Shown piece by piece: positions 55,559 through 64,000 of a stretch of 64,000 nucleotides of DNA. Origin of the DNA: Armatimonadota bacterium (lineage in GTDB: Bacteria > Sysuimicrobiota > Sysuimicrobiia > Sysuimicrobiales > Sysuimicrobiaceae). The stretch spans positions 248,001-312,000 of the forward strand of contig JAVKGW010000002.1 in NCBI GenBank assembly GCA_031460175.1. The letters are read 5' to 3'. A program made the translations under genes and the position numbers. A model generated the notes under the pieces. It worked only from the letters and a program-made list of their open reading frames with translations, ran no database searches and was not told where the DNA came from. The first letter of the stretch is position 1. Each line of letters opens with the position of its first letter.

Positions 55559-57282
55559 GCCTGGATCACCTGACGTGCGATGGGCGCAGCGGCGATCCCG
55601 CCTCGAGCCCCGTGCTCCACCAACACCACCACCACGAGGCGGGGATCTTCCGCGGGGGCATACCCCGCGAACCACGCGTGCGGCCTGCCGCGGGAGGTTT
55701 CCGCGCTCCCCGTTTTTCCGGCCACCCGAATCCCTTCCACCGCCGCGGCCCGTCCGGTCCCCTCCTCCACCACGGCCGCCAGACCCTCCCGGATGGCCGT
55801 CCAGACCTCGGGGGGGAGGGAGAGGCGACGGAGCACCACGGGCTTGGAGGTATACAGGACCCTGCCCTCCGGGGAGAGGACGGACCGGAGGAGGCGGGGC
55901 TGCAGCACCTCCCCGCCGTTGGCCACCGCGGCCATCATCCGGGCCACCTGGAGGGGCGTGACGAGGGTAAATCCCTGCCCGATGGCCATGTTCAGGGTGT
56001 CCCCGGGATACCACGGCTCCCCGAACACCTGCCGCTTGTACTCCGGGGTTGGCACGATCCCCTCCACCTCCCCGGGCAGGTCCACTCCCGTCCGTTCCCC
56101 GAATCCCAGGGATCGGGCCATCCGGGCGAGCTGGATGGGCCCTACCCGGAGACCCAGCTGCCAGAACATCACGTTACAGGACTGGGCGACCCCGGAGCGG
56201 AAGGTCACCCTTCCGTGGGCCCGCAGGTCTCGGAAAACGCGCCCTCCCAGGGTCAGGCTTCCGGGGCAGAGAAAGGTACTGCCCGCATCCGCGGCCCGGG
56301 TGCGCAGCGCAGCGAGTCCGGTAACCACCTTGAACACGGAGCCTGGCTCGTACGCGGTGGCGAGCGCGCGGTTCAGAAGGGGAGTCCTCCGGTCGCCCGC
56401 GATCCGCCGCCACGTCTCGGGAGGGATCCCCACCGCGAAGAGGTTGGGATCGTAGGAGGGCCAGCTGGCCATGGCCAGGATCTCGCCGGTCCGAGGATCC
56501 ATGGCCACCACGGCCCCCGGACGCGCGCCCAGGGCCCGCTCCGCCGCCTCCTGCAGGCGGAGATCGAGGGTCAGCACCACGGTGTTCCCGGGCCTTCCCT
56601 CCTGCTGGCGGAGCACCCGCAGGGGACGTCCCGCGGCGTCTACCTCCACCACCTGCTCCCCGTCCTCGCCCCGCAGCAGCCGGTCGTATTGCCGCTCCAC
56701 TCCCGCCTTCCCGATGAGGTCCCCCATCTCGTATCCCCACGGCCGGAGACGCTCCAGCTCCGGTCCGCTGATCTCGCCCAGGTAGCCGAGGACATGGGCC
56801 GCCAGGGTGCCGTGGGGATAGGATCGAAGGGGATCCGCGATCACCGCCACCCCCCGGAGATCCGTGCGCCACTCCTCCAGGGTGGTGAGGACGCGGATCC
56901 CCACGTCCCGCTGGATCCGCACGAGGGCAAAGGGAGGGGCTCCACGCAGCTTCTGCAGGATCTCCACCTCAGGCACTCCCAGGAGCCGACTCAGGGCTTC
57001 CAGCACCCGTCTTCGATCCCCGAGCGCCATGGGGAGGACGGCCACGGAGAAGGAGGGGCGATTGGTCACCAGCGGGATTCCCCGACGGTCCAGGATCAGC
57101 CCCCGGGGAGCTGGCAGGCGGTTGATCCGGAGCCGGTTTCCTTGGGCCAGCTGGTCGTAGTATGCGCCCTGGAGGACCTGCAACTGCCAGAGCCGCAGCC
57201 CCAGCAGCCCCAGGGCTCCCGTGAGCACCGCCGCGAGGACGGCGATGCGGCGGGCCGGCCGTTCCTCAACGGGAAGCCGCAC
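55510..57282 (-). CDS. mrdA: penicillin-binding protein 2 (transpeptidase)
   Basis: 590-residue class B PBP making cross-links during elongation. An N-terminal helix (12-31), the dimerisation domain (QGNRLRINRLPAPRGLILDR), and the transpeptidase domain follow. Active-site Ser lies in YEPGSVFKVV (SxxK), with SCN and KTGSAE as the other motifs. GTG start with GGGAGGGTCGG upstream; 17-bp overlap with mreD. Sequence is complete, so it should be beta-lactam sensitive as usual. Confidence 0.96.
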   Translation of the reverse strand: MRLPVEERPARRIAVLAAVLTGALGLLGLRLWQLQVLQGAYYDQLAQGNRLRINRLPAPRGLILDRRGIPLVTNRPSFSVAVLPMALGDRRRVLEALSRLLGVPEVEILQKLRGAPPFALVRIQRDVGIRVLTTLEEWRTDLRGVAVIADPLRSYPHGTLAAHVLGYLGEISGPELERLRPWGYEMGDLIGKAGVERQYDRLLRGEDGEQVVEVDAAGRPLRVLRQQEGRPGNTVVLTLDLRLQEAAERALGARPGAVVAMDPRTGEILAMASWPSYDPNLFAVGIPPETWRRIAGDRRTPLLNRALATAYEPGSVFKVVTGLAALRTRAADAGSTFLCPGSLTLGGRVFRDLRAHGRVTFRSGVAQSCNVMFWQLGLRVGPIQLARMARSLGFGERTGVDLPGEVEGIVPTPEYKRQVFGEPWYPGDTLNMAIGQGFTLVTPLQVARMMAAVANGGEVLQPRLLRSVLSPEGRVLYTSKPVVLRRLSLPPEVWTAIREGLAAVVEEGTGRAAAVEGIRVAGKTGSAETSRGRPHAWFAGYAPAEDPRLVVVVLVEHGARGGIAAAPIARQVIQAWKHLYAPTEAAAGRP

Positions 57283-57769
57283 GGCCGACCCTCCCGACGC
57301 CCGGCCCTCTCCGAACTGCCCAGTAGACGAGGGGCGCCATCGCCGCGTGGGAGCAAGCGAGGAGCAAGATCTCCCCGGGTCTTACCCATCCCACCGGCCA
57401 CCCCACGAGGGCGCGCACTCCCCACGATGCGAGGATGTCTACCAGGAAGGCTCCCAGGGCCGCCAGGGCCGGGATCCCTGCGCCCCCAGGTTGAACCACG
57501 TCCCTCCACATACCGCAGAGGAACCCCACGAGGATCTTCGGACCCGCGAGTAGGCCGAGGGCGTGGCCGCTCAGAAGATCCTGGAGCAGCCCGCCCGCCA
57601 AGCCCACTCCCGCGCCCGCCTCCGGTCCGCGGAGAAGAGCCCACGTCACCACCACCAGGAGGACGAGATCCATCCGACCGGAGGGGAGCCGGCGGACCAG
57701 GACCGGTTCGATCACCGCGGCCCCGATCAACCAGATCCCGACCCAACCTGCCTGCCGCAGCTGGCCCAT
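57266..57769 (-). CDS. mreD: rod shape-determining protein MreD
   Basis: 167-residue inner-membrane protein with about five helices. The family is weakly conserved, but AGVGLAGGLLQDLLSGHALG (about 53-72) is the typical MreD segment, and the mreC-mreD-mrdA order supports it. It belongs to the MreBCD-RodA-PBP2 elongation complex. ATG at 57769 lies 1 bp after the mreC stop. Confidence 0.88.
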   Translation of the reverse strand: MGQLRQAGWVGIWLIGAAVIEPVLVRRLPSGRMDLVLLVVVTWALLRGPEAGAGVGLAGGLLQDLLSGHALGLLAGPKILVGFLCGMWRDVVQPGGAGIPALAALGAFLVDILASWGVRALVGWPVGWVRPGEILLLACSHAAMAPLVYWAVRRGPGVGRVGRAASR

Positions 57770-57770
57770 C

Positions 57771-58595
57771 TCAGGGCTCCTGCCCGGAACCCACCAGGAG
57801 CAGGACCTCCTCGATACGGCCCAGGTCCGCGGTGGGAACCACCTCCGCCTCCAGGAAGAGGCCACCCTTGAATACGGAACGGATGGTCCCCACCCGCAAC
57901 CCCCGGGGAAAGACCCCGCCGAGCCCTGAGGTGACCAGCACGTCTCCCGGACGGGCCGCGGCATCCCGGGGAAGATAGCGCAGCCGCAGGGAAGGCCCTG
58001 CCTGGCCCTCCACGATGGCCGCATCCCGGGTCCTCTGCACGAGGACCCCCACCGCGCTTCGGGGGTCGGTTATGAGGAGGACCCGGGAGGCGGTGGGGTA
58101 GACCTCCAACACCCGTCCAACCAGCCCATCCGCGGTCACCACCACGTCGTGGCGCCGGACACCGTCCCGCCCCCCGCGGTTGATGAGCACGGTGGCAAAC
58201 CACGTATCCGGGTCTCGGGCCACCACCCGGGCCGCGAGGGTAGCGGTGGGGAATTCCGCCCGAAGGGCCAGCAGCCGGCGCAACCGGGCCACCTCCGCGC
58301 GCGCCTCTTCGAGGTCCGCTAACCTGCGGCGCAGCTGCTCCACCTCCGCCCGCAGCCGTGCGTTCTCCGCCCGCAATTCCCGGATCTCCGCGAGGGCCCG
58401 CCACCATCGCTCCCCGGTCTCCGCGGCTTCGTCTAGAGCCACCTGCATGGGTGTAAGCACGGCCAGGACCGCATGGCCCAGCCGGCCCACCGCCCGGCGG
58501 TCCGGAGCCCGGAGCTGCCCGGTGAGGAGCACGAGGACGCCCACGAGCAGGAGGGCCAAAAGGCCCGTGCGGCGCCGGGGGGTGACCCAGATCAT
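57771..58595 (-). CDS. mreC: rod shape-determining protein MreC
   Basis: 274-residue bitopic protein linking cytoplasmic MreB with periplasmic PBP2. Helix at about 11-27, a coiled coil (ELRAENARLRAEVEQLRRRL), and the beta-barrel domain with TWFATVLINRGGRDGVRRHD, VTADGLVGRV and GDVLVTSGLGGVFPRGL. Start ATG at 58595 with GGAGCG upstream, 40 bp after mreB. Complete; length near the family norm. Confidence 0.95.
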   Translation of the reverse strand: MIWVTPRRRTGLLALLLVGVLVLLTGQLRAPDRRAVGRLGHAVLAVLTPMQVALDEAAETGERWWRALAEIRELRAENARLRAEVEQLRRRLADLEEARAEVARLRRLLALRAEFPTATLAARVVARDPDTWFATVLINRGGRDGVRRHDVVVTADGLVGRVLEVYPTASRVLLITDPRSAVGVLVQRTRDAAIVEGQAGPSLRLRYLPRDAAARPGDVLVTSGLGGVFPRGLRVGTIRSVFKGGLFLEAEVVPTADLGRIEEVLLLVGSGQEP

Positions 58596-58635
58596 GCAGG
58601 CGCTCCGCGAAGCGGGGGGAAGGCTCGGGAACCCC

Positions 58636-59676
58636 TCATAGCCTCTTCGTGGTGATGAGCACCTTCTTCAGGTGGTCGATCTCCTCCAGGGCCCGGCCGG
58701 TGCCCAGGGCCACCGCGGACAGGGGATCGTCCGTGAGGGTCACGGGCATCCCTGTTTCCTGGGCCAGCAACCGATCCAGCCCCCGCAGCAGAGCCCCCCC
58801 TCCCACCAGGACGATGCCCCGTTCCACGATGTCCGCGGCCAGCTCGGGGGGAGTCCTCTCCAGGGTCTGCCGCACCGCCTCCACGATGGCGGTCACAGGC
58901 TCGTTCAGGGCCTCCCGGATCTCCGCGCTGGTCATGCGCACGGTGCGCGGAAGCCCCGTGAGCAGATCCCTGCCCCGGACGTCCACCGCCTGCTCTTCCC
59001 GCAGGGGGTATGCGCTTCCCACAGCGATCTTGATCTCCTCCGCGGTGCGCTCCCCGATGAGGAGGTTGTAGGCCTTGCGGGCGTACTGGATGATGGCCTC
59101 ATCCATCTCGTCCCCGCCGATGCGGATGGACTTGCTCGTGACGATGCCGCCCAGGGCGATCACCGCCACCTCCGTGGTCCCGCCCCCCACATCCACGATC
59201 ATGCTGCCCACGGGCTCGCTCACGGGCAGCCCAGCCCCGATGGCCGCGGCCATGGGCTCCTCGATGAGGTACGCCTCCCGGGCCCCCGCCTGCAGGGTGG
59301 CGTCGATCACCGCCCTCTTCTCCACCTCCGTCACCCCAGAGGGGATCCCCACGATCACCCGCGGCTTGAGGAAGGACCGTCCCCGAAGCCCCCGACGGAT
59401 GAAGTACGCCAGCATGGCCGCGGTGGTGTCGAAGTCCGCGATCACGCCATCCCGGAGCGGCCGCACCGCCTGCACGTCCGCGGGAGTGCGGCCGATCATG
59501 CGCTTCGCCTCCTCCCCCACCGCGAGGACCTGGCCATCGTCCACCCGGCGGGCGATCACGGAGGGCTCCCGGACCACGATCCCCTCTCCCCGCACGTACA
59601 CGAGGGTGTTCGCGGTCCCCAGGTCGATTCCCATGTCCCGGGAGAAGTACCGGGTGAAGAATCCGTCCCACCACAT
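58636..59676 (-). CDS. mreB: rod shape-determining protein MreB
   Basis: 346-residue bacterial actin directing elongation-mode wall synthesis. Phosphate-1 loop [18 protein letters not shown], phosphate-2 [18 protein letters not shown], and the adenosine motif [15 protein letters not shown] are clear. The N-terminus [14 protein letters not shown] could be the membrane-binding amphipathic end. ATG at 59676 follows GGAGGTCG. The 88-bp upstream gap has TACACT at 59744-59739 that could be a -10, without an obvious -35. First gene of the mre operon. Confidence 0.97.
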   Translation of the reverse strand: MWWDGFFTRYFSRDMGIDLGTANTLVYVRGEGIVVREPSVIARRVDDGQVLAVGEEAKRMIGRTPADVQAVRPLRDGVIADFDTTAAMLAYFIRRGLRGRSFLKPRVIVGIPSGVTEVEKRAVIDATLQAGAREAYLIEEPMAAAIGAGLPVSEPVGSMIVDVGGGTTEVAVIALGGIVTSKSIRIGGDEMDEAIIQYARKAYNLLIGERTAEEIKIAVGSAYPLREEQAVDVRGRDLLTGLPRTVRMTSAEIREALNEPVTAIVEAVRQTLERTPPELAADIVERGIVLVGGGALLRGLDRLLAQETGMPVTLTDDPLSAVALGTGRALEEIDHLKKVLITTKRL

Positions 59677-59764
59677 GCGCGACCTCCTGGGCCGTGCCGA
59701 AGCTCGGCGCGCGGGCCTGCCTGGGAGTCTCTCTCCTGAGTGTACGCGGTTTGAAGGAGGCGGA

Positions 59765-60445
59765 CTAGAACCCCAGGCCCCGTTCCCGCAGGCTCGTAAA
59801 CCGGCCGTCGCCGAGCACCAGGTGGTCGAGGACGGCGATGCCCAACAGGGCCCCCGCCTCCCGAAGACGCTCCGTGAGTCGGACATCTTCGGGGCTCGGC
59901 TCGGGGTTCCCGGAAGGATGGTTGTGGGCGAGGATCACCGCGTGGGCTCCCCGACGCACCGCCTCCCGGAACACCTCCCGCGCGCAGACGGACGCCGCGT
60001 TGAGTCCTCCCCGGGCGGCCTCCACCACTCCCACCACCTCATGTCTGGTGTTCAGGAGGAGCACGCAGAAGTGCTCCTGCTCCCGGCCCTCCAGCTTCGT
60101 GCGCACCACCCGGGCCGCGTCCTGGGCGCAACGGATCACGGGGCGCTCCGAAGGATCGACCAACCGAGCCCGCCGGCCCAGCTCCAGGGCCGCGACCAGT
60201 ACCGCGGCCTTCGCGATCCCCATCCCCTCCACCGCCGTCAACTCCTCCACCCGGGCCTGTCCGAGCTCCCGAAGCCCCCCAAACCGCGCGAGGAGCCGAT
60301 CCGCGAGCTGGAGTGCGGAGACCCCCCGGGTACCCGTGCGCAGCACCAGGGCGAGGAGCTCCCGCACGCTGATCCCCTCCGGCCCCTCGCTCTGAAGCCG
60401 CTCCCGGGGACGGGCCTCAGGGGGGAGAGCGCGCAATCCTGCCAT
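59765..60445 (-). CDS. radC: RadC family JAB/MPN-domain protein
   Basis: 226-residue protein with N-terminal helix-hairpin-helix ([21 protein letters not shown]) and an MPN+ metal domain with [14 protein letters not shown], the JAMM motif. The family was once thought to repair DNA; its role is not established, and JAMM suggests peptidase or related hydrolysis. ATG at 60445 with GGAGGGTC upstream. The usual radC-mreB neighbourhood is kept. A start at 60505 adds 20 non-conserved residues. Confidence 0.94.
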   Translation of the reverse strand: MAGLRALPPEARPRERLQSEGPEGISVRELLALVLRTGTRGVSALQLADRLLARFGGLRELGQARVEELTAVEGMGIAKAAVLVAALELGRRARLVDPSERPVIRCAQDAARVVRTKLEGREQEHFCVLLLNTRHEVVGVVEAARGGLNAASVCAREVFREAVRRGAHAVILAHNHPSGNPEPSPEDVRLTERLREAGALLGIAVLDHLVLGDGRFTSLRERGLGF

Positions 60446-60489
60446 GACCCTCCGTCCCAGTGAACGCCCTACCGGCCGGGATTCGCGGG

Positions 60490-60750
60490 CTAAACCAGGC
60501 GCCAAACCCAGAGGGCCAGGACCACCCCGATGAGGATGGCGAGGTTCAGCCGGAGGACCGTTCCGAAGGTCAGGGAGAGAAGGGAGAGGTCCAGACGGAG
60601 GGGAGGTTCAATCCCGACTTCCACGGTGCGGGCGAGGAAGGAAAGGCCCGGGAGGTTGCGCACCGACTCCGCCAGCACATGCCCCACGACCCCCCCCAGG
60701 AGGACCACCAGGAGCAGCGCCCCCCACGCACGCCGGCCCCGCCGTGCCAT
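60490..60750 (-). CDS. DUF4321 family small membrane protein
   Basis: 86 residues with two membrane helices (about 9-24 and 66-84). Between them VEVGIEPPLRLDLSLLSLTFG is the conserved DUF4321 stretch of Gram-positive and related bacteria. Function unknown. It follows tatA by 9 bp and precedes radC, so it probably belongs to that small operon. Confidence 0.8.
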   Translation of the reverse strand: MARRGRRAWGALLLVVLLGGVVGHVLAESVRNLPGLSFLARTVEVGIEPPLRLDLSLLSLTFGTVLRLNLAILIGVVLALWVWRLV

Positions 60751-60759
60751 GGCGCGGCA

Positions 60760-60927
60760 CTAGGCCTTGCCCTGGTCCCCCTCGTCGTCCTCCCGCATGG
60801 TCCGCCGGAAGTCCCGGATCGCCCGGCCCAGGGAGCTGCCGATCCCGGCCAGCCGCGAGGGTCCGAAGATCAACAGGGCGATGAGCAGGATGACGACGAG
60901 CTCCGTGGTCCCGATCCCGAAGGGCAT
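60760..60927 (-). CDS. tatA: twin-arginine translocase subunit TatA/TatE
   Basis: 55-residue single-helix protein: helix TELVVILLIALLIFGPSRLA, then the FGPxxL hinge and the amphipathic helix GIGSSLGRAIRDFRRTM with an acidic tail. This is the TatA layout that forms the pore for folded proteins. ATG at 60927 with GGAGGTGAGGG upstream. tatC is not in the window. Short for TatA, so it might be TatE-like. Confidence 0.92.
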   Translation of the reverse strand: MPFGIGTTELVVILLIALLIFGPSRLAGIGSSLGRAIRDFRRTMREDDEGDQGKA

Positions 60928-60976
60928 CCCTCACCTCCGGGCCCATTATAACAGGGTACGGGGGAGGGAGGCGGGC

Positions 60977-61123
60977 TCAGCGGCCACGACCCCTCAGACG
61001 CCAGAGGACGACCCCGAGGAGGAGTCCCCCGAGCACATAGGGCCCCCTTCCCAGGAGGAGGGAGCGGAGGGACCTTCCCGTAACCGCCACGGCGTCTATG
61101 ACCTCCCGGATCTCCCGCCGCAT
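60977..61123 (-). CDS. small membrane protein, unknown
   Basis: 48 residues from ATG 61123: basic helix MRREIREVIDAVAVTG then GRGPYVLGGLLLGVVLWRLRGRG with one membrane helix (about 28-42). The frame continues upstream, and a longer version with an extra basic helix (ILQRLDRMRREIREV) is possible, but no better start codon is seen. The ribosome site is weak. It lies 20 bp after the DUF1469-like gene, which has a similar helix-membrane plan. Confidence 0.45.
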   Translation of the reverse strand: MRREIREVIDAVAVTGRSLRSLLLGRGPYVLGGLLLGVVLWRLRGRGR

Positions 61124-61143
61124 CCTGTCGAGCCGCTGGAGGA

Positions 61144-61545
61144 TTACGGCTCGGAGGGCCCGGATTCTCTGGACGAGCGCAGCAGGTCCCGGATCCACTG
61201 GAGATCCTCCCGGAGCACGGAGCGGAGCTCCACGAACTTCGCCGCGCGGAGTCGGCGGATGCCTCCCCACGCCGCGCCCACCACCCCCAGCAGGGACAGA
61301 AGGAAGATCAAGAGGGCTGCAGCCCAGAGGGGAATCCACAGGGAGAGGACCAGGGTCACCACCACGGGGGCGAAGAGGAGCACGCCGGCCAACAGACCTC
61401 CGGCCACCACGAGGAGCGCAATCCCGCGCACCACCTGCCCCAGGGCGAGCCGCAACTCCGCGCGGGCCAAGGCCAAGTGCTCGTTCCCCAGCCGCGCGAG
61501 ATCCCGCAACAGGGCCCGGACTTCCTCGTGGAAGCGGTACGTCAC
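61144..61545 (-). CDS. phage holin family/DUF1469-like membrane protein
   Basis: 133 residues. A basic N-terminal helix (LLRDLARLGNEHLALARAEL) is followed by two membrane helices (about 40-62 and 69-90) and a charged tail. This is the DUF1469/Phage_holin_3_6 pattern found with unknown roles in Actinobacteria and relatives; it does not indicate a prophage. GTG start one base after the ANTAR regulator stop. Confidence 0.7.
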   Translation of the reverse strand: MTYRFHEEVRALLRDLARLGNEHLALARAELRLALGQVVRGIALLVVAGGLLAGVLLFAPVVVTLVLSLWIPLWAAALLIFLLSLLGVVGAAWGGIRRLRAAKFVELRSVLREDLQWIRDLLRSSRESGPSEP

Positions 61546-61546
61546 C

Positions 61547-62128
61547 TCACATCACCCCGTGCGCGGTGATGATGGCGCGGGCGATCTCCACCAGCTTCCG
61601 GTTCTCCTTCTGGCTTTGCACCTGCATCCGGCGGAAGGCCTCCTGCTCGCTGATGCCCAGCCGTTTCATGAGGATCCCCTTGGCCCGCTCGATGAGCTTC
61701 CGGGCCTCCAAGGCCTCCCGGAGATCCTGCACCTCCCCCTGCAGCACCCGGAATTCCTCGAACCGCTTGCGGGCCAGGAGGATGGCGGGCAGGAGGTCCT
61801 CCTCCGTCACCGGCTTCACCAGGTACGCGAAGACCCCCGCTTCCAGGGCCCGCTCCACCAGCTCCACCTCGCTGTAGGCGGTGAGGAGGATGATGGGGAT
61901 GGGCCGGTGTTGGAGGATCCGTTGGGCTGCGGAGATGCCGTCCAGGCCTGGCATCTTGATGTCCAGGATGGCGACGTCCGGCTCCCGCTCCTGGGCCAGC
62001 CGCACCGCCTCCTCCCCGTCCGTGGCTTCCCCCACCACCTCGAACCCCAAGGACCGCAGCTGCGTTCGCAGGGTCATGAGGCGGATGGCCTCGTCGTCCG
62101 CGATGAGGATCCGCAACCGCTCGCTCAT
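61547..62128 (-). CDS. response regulator with ANTAR RNA-binding output domain
   Basis: 193 residues. The receiver domain (1-120) has DD near 11-12, phospho-acceptor Asp in VAILDIKMPG and Lys in YLVKPVTE. The ANTAR domain (about 130-190) has ALEARKLIERAKGILMKRLG and ENRKLVEIARAIITA. ANTAR proteins such as EutV bind paired hairpins in leader RNA to prevent termination. ATG overlaps the stop of the kinase gene (ATGA), so they are a coupled pair. Target RNAs are unknown. Confidence 0.95.
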   Translation of the reverse strand: MSERLRILIADDEAIRLMTLRTQLRSLGFEVVGEATDGEEAVRLAQEREPDVAILDIKMPGLDGISAAQRILQHRPIPIILLTAYSEVELVERALEAGVFAYLVKPVTEEDLLPAILLARKRFEEFRVLQGEVQDLREALEARKLIERAKGILMKRLGISEQEAFRRMQVQSQKENRKLVEIARAIITAHGVM

Positions 62129-63282
62129 CGCCAAAACCGCACCTCCACCCTCGTCCCCTTTTGGCTCTCCATCCGAAACGTCCCCCGCAGGTCCCGGTGG
62201 ACCAGGTCCCGGACGATCTGCAGTCCCAGGTGGGCGTCCCGGTCCGGGTCGAATCCCGGGGGGAGCCCCCGGCCGTCGTCCTCCACGGAGACCACCACCT
62301 CCGCGCCCCGCGTGTGCAGGGTGATGCACACGTGCCCTCCCTGGCCGTTGAAGGCGTGCTGCACCGCGTTGGTCACGAGCTCGCTCAGAACCAGGGCCAA
62401 GCTGGTGGCCTGCTTGCTGGGCAGGAGCAGGTGTTCCCCTCTCACCTCGACGGACACCCGACTTCCAGGGCCGGAGAGATCCTGCACGATGGTCTCCCCG
62501 ATGCGCTCCGCGAGATGGTAGAGGTCCACTTCCTCGATGTGTTCCACGCTCAGCATCTGGTGGACGGCCGCGATGCTCTTCACCCGCCCCATGCTGTGGC
62601 GAAGGCTCCGGCGGGCCTCCTCGGGCGCGGAGAGGGCCTCCAGGTACAGGAGGTCTGCCAGGGTCTGCAGGTTGTTCTTGATGCGGTGGTGCATCTCTTG
62701 CAACAGGGTCCTCAGCTGCCGGTTGGTCTGCTCCAGCTCCTGCTCCCGTTGCCGGATGACCCGATCCCGGGCCTCCAGGTACGCCTGCCCCACGGCCAGC
62801 ATCTGCACGTCCACGGCCCGGTGGATGCGCTCCATGGCGAAGAGCACATCCGGAGGGAACGCCACCCACAGCCGTTGGCTCAGCATGGCCTGCACCTGAG
62901 CGTCCACGCTGCCGCGCAGCAGGCTCATGGCCTGGAGGATTTCCTCCAGACTGAAACTGGACTGGAGTTGCTGGGCCGCCACCCGATGGGCGTGCTCGTG
63001 GACCTCCTCCCGGAGGACCCGCTTCTCCTCCTCTCCCTCCGCCCGCAGGACCCGGATCAGGAGCTGCAGGGTCTGGCCCCCCCACTCGTCCACGAGGGCG
63101 GGAACGCCCGCGTACCGGGGGACCCGGCGGTGGAGCTCCTGGGTCCACCGGCGCAGGATGTCGGGAACGGCCCCCTCCAGGTGGGCCGCGGTGGTGCGGA
63201 CCGCAAACCGCACCATGGCCTCCCGCAGGCGTTGGAAGGGCTCGGCCACGTAACGAAGAACCCGGGCGAAGGACCGCACCAT
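62125..63282 (-). CDS. HisKA_2-type sensor histidine kinase with RsbRD-like N-terminal domain
   Basis: 385 residues, soluble. Residues about 25-130 resemble RsbRD/RsbR N-terminal sensor domains (ILRRWTQELHRRVP, SLEEILQAMSLLRGSVDAQ). The kinase core has the HisKA_2 signature MHHRIKNNLQTLADLLYLEA (His near 207) and HATPase motifs LVLSELVTNAVQHAF, DDGRGLP and GLQIVRDLV. The usual PAS domain of such kinases is missing. It should phosphorylate the ANTAR regulator. ATG at 63282; the ribosome site is weak. Confidence 0.93.
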   Translation of the reverse strand: MVRSFARVLRYVAEPFQRLREAMVRFAVRTTAAHLEGAVPDILRRWTQELHRRVPRYAGVPALVDEWGGQTLQLLIRVLRAEGEEEKRVLREEVHEHAHRVAAQQLQSSFSLEEILQAMSLLRGSVDAQVQAMLSQRLWVAFPPDVLFAMERIHRAVDVQMLAVGQAYLEARDRVIRQREQELEQTNRQLRTLLQEMHHRIKNNLQTLADLLYLEALSAPEEARRSLRHSMGRVKSIAAVHQMLSVEHIEEVDLYHLAERIGETIVQDLSGPGSRVSVEVRGEHLLLPSKQATSLALVLSELVTNAVQHAFNGQGGHVCITLHTRGAEVVVSVEDDGRGLPPGFDPDRDAHLGLQIVRDLVHRDLRGTFRMESQKGTRVEVRFWR

Positions 63283-63320
63283 CCCCACGGATAGTGTACC
63301 AGCCGAGGGGCCGCCTCCCC

Positions 63321-64000
63321 TCAGCGGTCCCGGATCAGGACGAACTCCGTGAGGCCGATGAGGCTGTCGCGGGCAGGGGCCGCGGGGAGGGTCCGGAGCG
63401 CTTCCAGGGCCCACTCCGCGTGCCGACGGGCGGCTTCCCGGGCATAGGCGAAGGAGCCGTACCGCAGGAGCTCCTGGCGCAGGCCCTCCACGTCCCCCTC
63501 CTGGATGAGGCGCACCAGACGCGCGCGGTCTCCATCCCGGGCATGCCGGAGGGCGTGGATGAGGGGGAGGGTCATCTTCCCCGACCGGATGTCGCTGCCG
63601 ATGGGTTTCCCGAGGGTCTCCGGATCACTCAGCAGATCCAGGGCGTCGTCCGTGATCTGGAAGGCGATCCCCCAGTGGAGCCCGAACCGGTCCAGGCGCT
63701 CCGCCACCGCCTCCTCCGCCCCCGCCAGGAGGGCTCCACAGGCGCACGCGGAGGCGATGAGCCGGGCGGTCTTCCCCTCCACGATGCGGAAGTAGATGCC
63801 CTCCTCCGTGTGCGGGGTGTTCCCGTACCGGATCTGCAGGATCTCCGCCTGGCTCATGGAGACCGTGGCGAGGGACATGCGGCTCGCCACGGTCTCCCGG
63901 CCGATGCGGGAGAGCAGGTGGAAAGACTTGGCGAACAGGTAATCCCCCAGCAGGACCGCCACCTGGTTTCCCCACCGGGCGTTCGCGGTGGGCTCGCCCC
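63321..64000 (-). CDS. polyprenyl diphosphate synthase (5' end beyond window)
   Basis: Partial trans-prenyltransferase, 226 residues visible, reading from the window edge to the TGA at 63321. It includes QVAVLLGDYLFAKSFHLL, IVEGKTARLIASACACGALL and the second aspartate-rich motif GIAFQITDDALDLLSD. The first DDxxD motif lies off the edge. It makes long-chain isoprenoid diphosphates for menaquinone or wall lipid carrier; HepT/IspB-like, which one cannot be told. A GTG at 63962 is internal, not a start. Confidence 0.94.
   Translation of the reverse strand, partial: GEPTANARWGNQVAVLLGDYLFAKSFHLLSRIGRETVASRMSLATVSMSQAEILQIRYGNTPHTEEGIYFRIVEGKTARLIASACACGALLAGAEEAVAERLDRFGLHWGIAFQITDDALDLLSDPETLGKPIGSDIRSGKMTLPLIHALRHARDGDRARLVRLIQEGDVEGLRQELLRYGSFAYAREAARRHAEWALEALRTLPAAPARDSLIGLTEFVLIRDR

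Noticed and set aside
61144-61545. Holin-like gene as a sign of prophage
   Set aside because: DUF1469-like proteins are chromosomal in many bacteria; no phage structural or lysis gene is near.

Overview
The window is a very gene-dense, high-GC bacterial chromosome segment. No stretch over 300 bp lacks a gene; the largest gap, about 190 bp, lies between the divergent DnaB-like and pilB genes. No insertion sequence, prophage, CRISPR array or integration scar is visible. Many neighbouring genes overlap by ATGA or GTGA, and GTG/TTG starts are common. The gene families (DUF881, DUF1292, DUF4321, YqeG, MltG, CIRCE control of groL, extended RecJ) point to a deep-branching Gram-positive-related (Terrabacteria) lineage such as Sysuimicrobiota/CSP1-3 or an early Firmicutes-like group. 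A branched-chain polyamine synthase (BpsA) suggests a thermophile. The lineage is inference; no rRNA gene is present.

Layout. 1-9.6 kb (-): valS, an enoyl-CoA hydratase and a thiolase, secD-secF, a LapA-like protein and recJ (cut by the window edge), probably one operon from a recognisable promoter. 9.6-16.3 kb (-): tig-clpP-clpX-lon plus an ornithine cyclodeaminase-family gene, a protein-quality-control operon whose ClpP has Asn in place of the catalytic Asp. 16.3-17.4 kb: tRNA-Leu, tRNA-Lys and a DUF881 gene. 17.4-19.2 kb (+): groL alone, with a perfect CIRCE operator and a terminator. 19.2-22 kb (-): isocitrate lyase coupled to a small eight-cysteine zinc protein, then bpsA. 22-24.9 kb: a LytS/LytTR two-component pair divergent from a SigA-like sigma factor. 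24.9-30.3 kb: GTP-PEP carboxykinase, a ZIP metal transporter and pyruvate phosphate dikinase. With isocitrate lyase these form a C2/C4-to-PEP gluconeogenic set. 30.3-34.3 kb: CapA-like phosphoesterase, a VLRF1/eRF1-like protein, a zinc alcohol dehydrogenase, tRNA-Pro and a DUF2939-like protein.

34.3-47.7 kb is the most unusual part. It holds type IV pilus genes (pilC, pilT, and a pilB with an added TPR domain) with a DnaB-type ATPase between them. Next comes a minus-strand cluster of a roadblock protein, an alternative sigma factor, two related proteins of unknown function resembling DUF4388/PATAN domains, a multi-spanning membrane protein, two solute-binding proteins without transporter genes, a lytic transglycosylase and a second roadblock protein. 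I read this as a candidate envelope-sensing module that controls pili or gene expression.

47.7-64 kb (-) is a conserved cell-envelope and translation block: yqeG, mltG, DUF1292, ruvX, alaS, rng, rodA, mrdA, mreD, mreC, mreB, radC. It is followed by small membrane proteins including TatA, an ANTAR response regulator with its HisKA_2 kinase, and a polyprenyl synthetase cut by the window edge.
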